Below, piece after piece: positions 4,075 through 6,273 of a DNA stretch of 6,273 nt. The translations under genes were made by a program, and so were the position numbers. The stretch lies in NCBI GenBank assembly GCA_021443625.1, contig JABUTP010000063.1, positions 1 through 6,273 on the forward strand. The letters run 5' to 3'. Origin of the DNA: Bacteroidales bacterium (GTDB lineage: Bacteria; Bacteroidota; Bacteroidia; Bacteroidales; UBA932). The first letter of the stretch is position 1; each line of letters begins with the position of its first letter. The notes beneath the pieces were generated by a model that saw nothing but the letters and a program-made list of their open reading frames with translations, did not search any database and had not been told where the DNA came from.

Positions 4075-6273
4075 TTATATTATTTCCAAATCTCCCGATG
4101 CCATCCATCCCTGGCGGCCATCGGCTATTTCCACTTTGCTCCAGTTGCCCAAGCGGTCAAGTATCTCCACGCGGGTTCCCTCGTGTATGATGAAGAGCGA
4201 CTTCCCGTCCTCTGCCGGAGAACTCTTGACCGAAGATACCGGAGTCATTACGACTGCTCCGTCTTCGCTTCGGATATCTGCCCGCTCGCTCAGTGAGAAT
4301 CCCAACGAGGCAACGGCCATAAGCAGCGTGATGCAACCCGTTATGAACGACACTTTTCTCAGCCCCAGCGCATTGAAAAACCTGAATCCGAGGACGCACA
4401 GCGCCGTGACAAGCAAGAGCGCCAGCATTGTCCACGCCCAGCCGTCGCTAGACATCAGATACTTGATGTTGCGTACAACCGTCTTCAGGACGAACTCCGG
4501 AACCTCATCTATTCTGTCCAGAACCGATTCGGAGGCTATGCCAAGGTTGAATCTGGCATCTGCATTGGCAGGATTGAGTTTCAGGGACTTGTTGTAGTAC
4601 AATATGGCACCCGAAAGGTTTCCCATTTTGTAATACGCGTTGCCCATATTGTAGAAAAGGCGGTCGGAGCACAAACCTTGTTCCTCAATTGTTTTGTAAA
4701 TGTCGAGAGCGGACTGGTAATTGCCTTCTGAGTAGAACGCAGCCGCCTCTTCCCATTGCCCGTCCGCACTGCCGGCAGTTGCAGCAAACGGTGCAGAAAG
4801 GAGCAGAAGCACTGCCAAAACAGCCATACGGCCACGGCTCCCCTTGACCTTCGCCGCCCTGGATATGGAAGCATCCACCTCCAGGATTGTCCGGCGGGCC
4901 GTGGCAAAGAGGTCTTCATTCTGCTGGGAAGTGCTGTATGGAGCGTACCGGGCCATTTCGCAGGCATCTATAACATTCATAAGTCTGTCTATCGTTTCGG
5001 GCGAAACTCCCTTGTCTCCGAGTTTTTCGCTTATGTTTTCTTTATTGAGGGTTGCCGGCTCCATTGTGAGCTTGTCCGCCACGTATGTCAGAATGGCTTT
5101 GTGCAACTCCTCGTAATAAGCGCTGTCCAACCCGCGGCGCAGATAATCTTCCGACACCTTGAGCCGCCCCCGCACCATCTTTTCGGCACGGCGGTTGCGC
5201 ATTGCTGCCACGTCGGCACGGCGCGAGCGTCCCCTTCTTATCAACACTGATGCAACGAAGAACGACATCACGATTGCCGCCAGCAACGCGAAAAACAGCG
5301 GGGAAGTCACCATAAATTTCCCTGCACGGCGCAGGTGTCCGTCTCCGGTGGCGATAAAGCGGATGTCACTGCCGATGTCCTTTACCGACAGACGGGCCGC
5401 TGCCGTGGCAATCCCCTCGGCGGTGCCCTGTGCTCCCGCAGATACCTTGATGGAGGACTCCGGAGCCGAAACGGTGACGTATTTCCCCTGTGACACGTCA
5501 TAATACGAGTACTGGATGGGGCCTATCTTGAAGTCGCCGTAACTGCGGGCGATGAAAGGATATTCAAAAGTCTTGCTTCCACCGGTCCCCGTGGCATCGC
5601 TGTGGTCGGTGCTTTTCACGTCGTACATCTCGAAATCCGAGGGGAAGTCAATCTTGGGAGCCGAAAGCATGGAAAGGTTCCCCTTTCCCGAGACGGTGAC
5701 AACCAGAGAGGCGGCCTCGCCTGCAGAGATGGAGTCGGTGGAGAACTTGGCCGAAACGGAATACTGTCCGACACCTCCCGCGAATGAGGCGGGAGCGCCC
5801 GAGGGCAGCGGAGCCACCTTGACGGTGACAGCCTTTGCCTCAACCCTCTTGCGGATGGTCTGGTATGAATCGAAGAAGTCATCAAAGATGGATCGGCCGC
5901 CGGAACTGTTGCGGACCCTTACCTGACACACCATCTGGGCGGGTTCTATGGTAAGGTTCCCTTCCTGCTGGGGAATGAGCATATAGCGACGTATCACCGC
6001 AACATTGTAAAGCCGGCCATCGACATTCTCGCGGTTGAACTCTATGTTCTGCGGTTCGAAGGTGCTTTTGCTCCAGAAGCCGGTAAACGACGGGAATTTG
6101 ACATCTTCAAAGCCCGAAACGTCCACCCGTGTGTAGAACTTCAGCACGGCGGTAATCGGTTCCCCTTTCACGACGCTGCCCTTGCTCACATTAAGTCTCA
6201 GAAAAATATCGTCGGCTGGAACGGTGCCGGTGATTGCGGGGTCACTCCCTTGTCCGCCCTGCGCCGCCTGTCC
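4075..6273 (-). CDS. batD: BatD-BatE fusion protein, aerotolerance (Bat) system (N-terminus outside window)
   Basis: The frame is open to the window edge, so 732 residues are visible and the GTG at 6189 is internal. Residues 1-300 are BatD-like periplasmic beta-domains (DIFLRLNVSKGSVVKGEP, 23-40; SGFEDVKFPSFTGFWS, 53-68; YPFIARSYGDFKIGPIQY, 238-255). Then come a membrane helix (about 325-345), an Arg-rich cytoplasmic region (RRGRSRR) and a helical domain to about 478. With no stop, a second hydrophobic segment follows (MAVLAVLLLLSAPFAATA, 483-500) with an AxA cleavage-type site, then two TPRs (about 506-584), two membrane helices (about 613-633, 641-661) and a bacterial SH3 domain (about 673-732). 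The second half is the usual layout of BatE, normally a separate gene. Bat proteins work with MoxR ATPases and vWA proteins; the molecular role is unsettled. The other bat genes should lie upstream (beyond 6273). Confidence 0.93.
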   Translation of the reverse strand, partial: GQAAQGGQGSDPAITGTVPADDIFLRLNVSKGSVVKGEPITAVLKFYTRVDVSGFEDVKFPSFTGFWSKSTFEPQNIEFNRENVDGRLYNVAVIRRYMLIPQQEGNLTIEPAQMVCQVRVRNSSGGRSIFDDFFDSYQTIRKRVEAKAVTVKVAPLPSGAPASFAGGVGQYSVSAKFSTDSISAGEAASLVVTVSGKGNLSMLSAPKIDFPSDFEMYDVKSTDHSDATGTGGSKTFEYPFIARSYGDFKIGPIQYSYYDVSQGKYVTVSAPESSIKVSAGAQGTAEGIATAAARLSVKDIGSDIRFIATGDGHLRRAGKFMVTSPLFFALLAAIVMSFFVASVLIRRGRSRRADVAAMRNRRAEKMVRGRLKVSEDYLRRGLDSAYYEELHKAILTYVADKLTMEPATLNKENISEKLGDKGVSPETIDRLMNVIDACEMARYAPYSTSQQNEDLFATARRTILEVDASISRAAKVKGSRGRMAVLAVLLLLSAPFAATAGSADGQWEEAAAFYSEGNYQSALDIYKTIEEQGLCSDRLFYNMGNAYYKMGNLSGAILYYNKSLKLNPANADARFNLGIASESVLDRIDEVPEFVLKTVVRNIKYLMSSDGWAWTMLALLLVTALCVLGFRFFNALGLRKVSFITGCITLLMAVASLGFSLSERADIRSEDGAVVMTPVSSVKSSPAEDGKSLFIIHEGTRVEILDRLGNWSKVEIADGRQGWMASGDLEII

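Noticed and set aside
4581..4967. Minus-strand open frame overlapping the BatD-BatE junction in another frame
   Set aside because: It is considered because it could mark a frameshift. The main frame stays open with sensible BatD and BatE sequence on both sides, while this frame gives a low-complexity Arg/Ser/Pro-rich product.
6187..6189. GTG as start codon of the Bat gene
   Set aside because: The frame is open for 28 more codons to the window edge and encodes family-like sequence (DIFLRLN), so the true start is outside the window.

Overview
The window reads as chromosomal DNA of a Bacteroidota bacterium, most likely of the order Bacteroidales. The clearest evidence is a Bat (Bacteroides aerotolerance) protein, a PaaK-type aryl-acid CoA ligase followed by a double-ACT protein, a DUF3791/DUF3990 cassette of the kind common in gut Bacteroidales, and TAnnTTTG promoter-like boxes with few Shine-Dalgarno sites. 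Species cannot be told from the sequence. Most genes are moderately GC-rich (sample 60-base lines run from about 55 to 67%), while the cassette at 683-1424 is AT-rich (sample lines 35-40%).

Layout. (1) 1-672, plus strand: the C-terminal kinase core of a sensor histidine kinase, cut by the window edge. (2) 1424 down to 683, minus strand: three very small genes joined by 4-base ATGA overlaps (DUF3791-like, DUF3990-like, and an unknown 68-residue protein). The DUF3990 member, an ADP-ribosyltransferase-like candidate toxin, seems to have lost the middle of its domain. (3) 1425-1585: a divergent intergenic region with promoter-like boxes facing both ways and a bulged inverted repeat. (4) 1586-2317, plus strand: a VanX/DdpX-family D-Ala-D-Ala dipeptidase with a lipoprotein-type signal peptide. 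(5) 6273 down to 2331, minus strand: a compact block of a BatD-BatE fusion (N-terminus outside the window), phenylacetate-CoA ligase (PaaK) and a double-ACT protein, with gaps of 10 and 9 bases. It converges on the dipeptidase, with a short inverted repeat over both stop codons.

How the genes may work together. The Bat fusion carries periplasmic and membrane modules of the Bat apparatus in one polypeptide. PaaK and the ACT protein probably form a functional pair, with ACT as a likely amino-acid or aromatic ligand sensor for aryl-acid CoA activation or salvage. The dipeptidase would cleave D-Ala-D-Ala, and its lipoprotein signal suggests an envelope role in wall dipeptide salvage. The small cassette looks like an accessory toxin-antitoxin-type insertion, possibly decaying. 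The main points for a second look are the BatD-BatE fusion with an embedded signal peptide and the internally shortened DUF3990 protein in an otherwise intact, tightly coupled cassette. No tRNA, rRNA, CRISPR array or insertion sequence was recognised.
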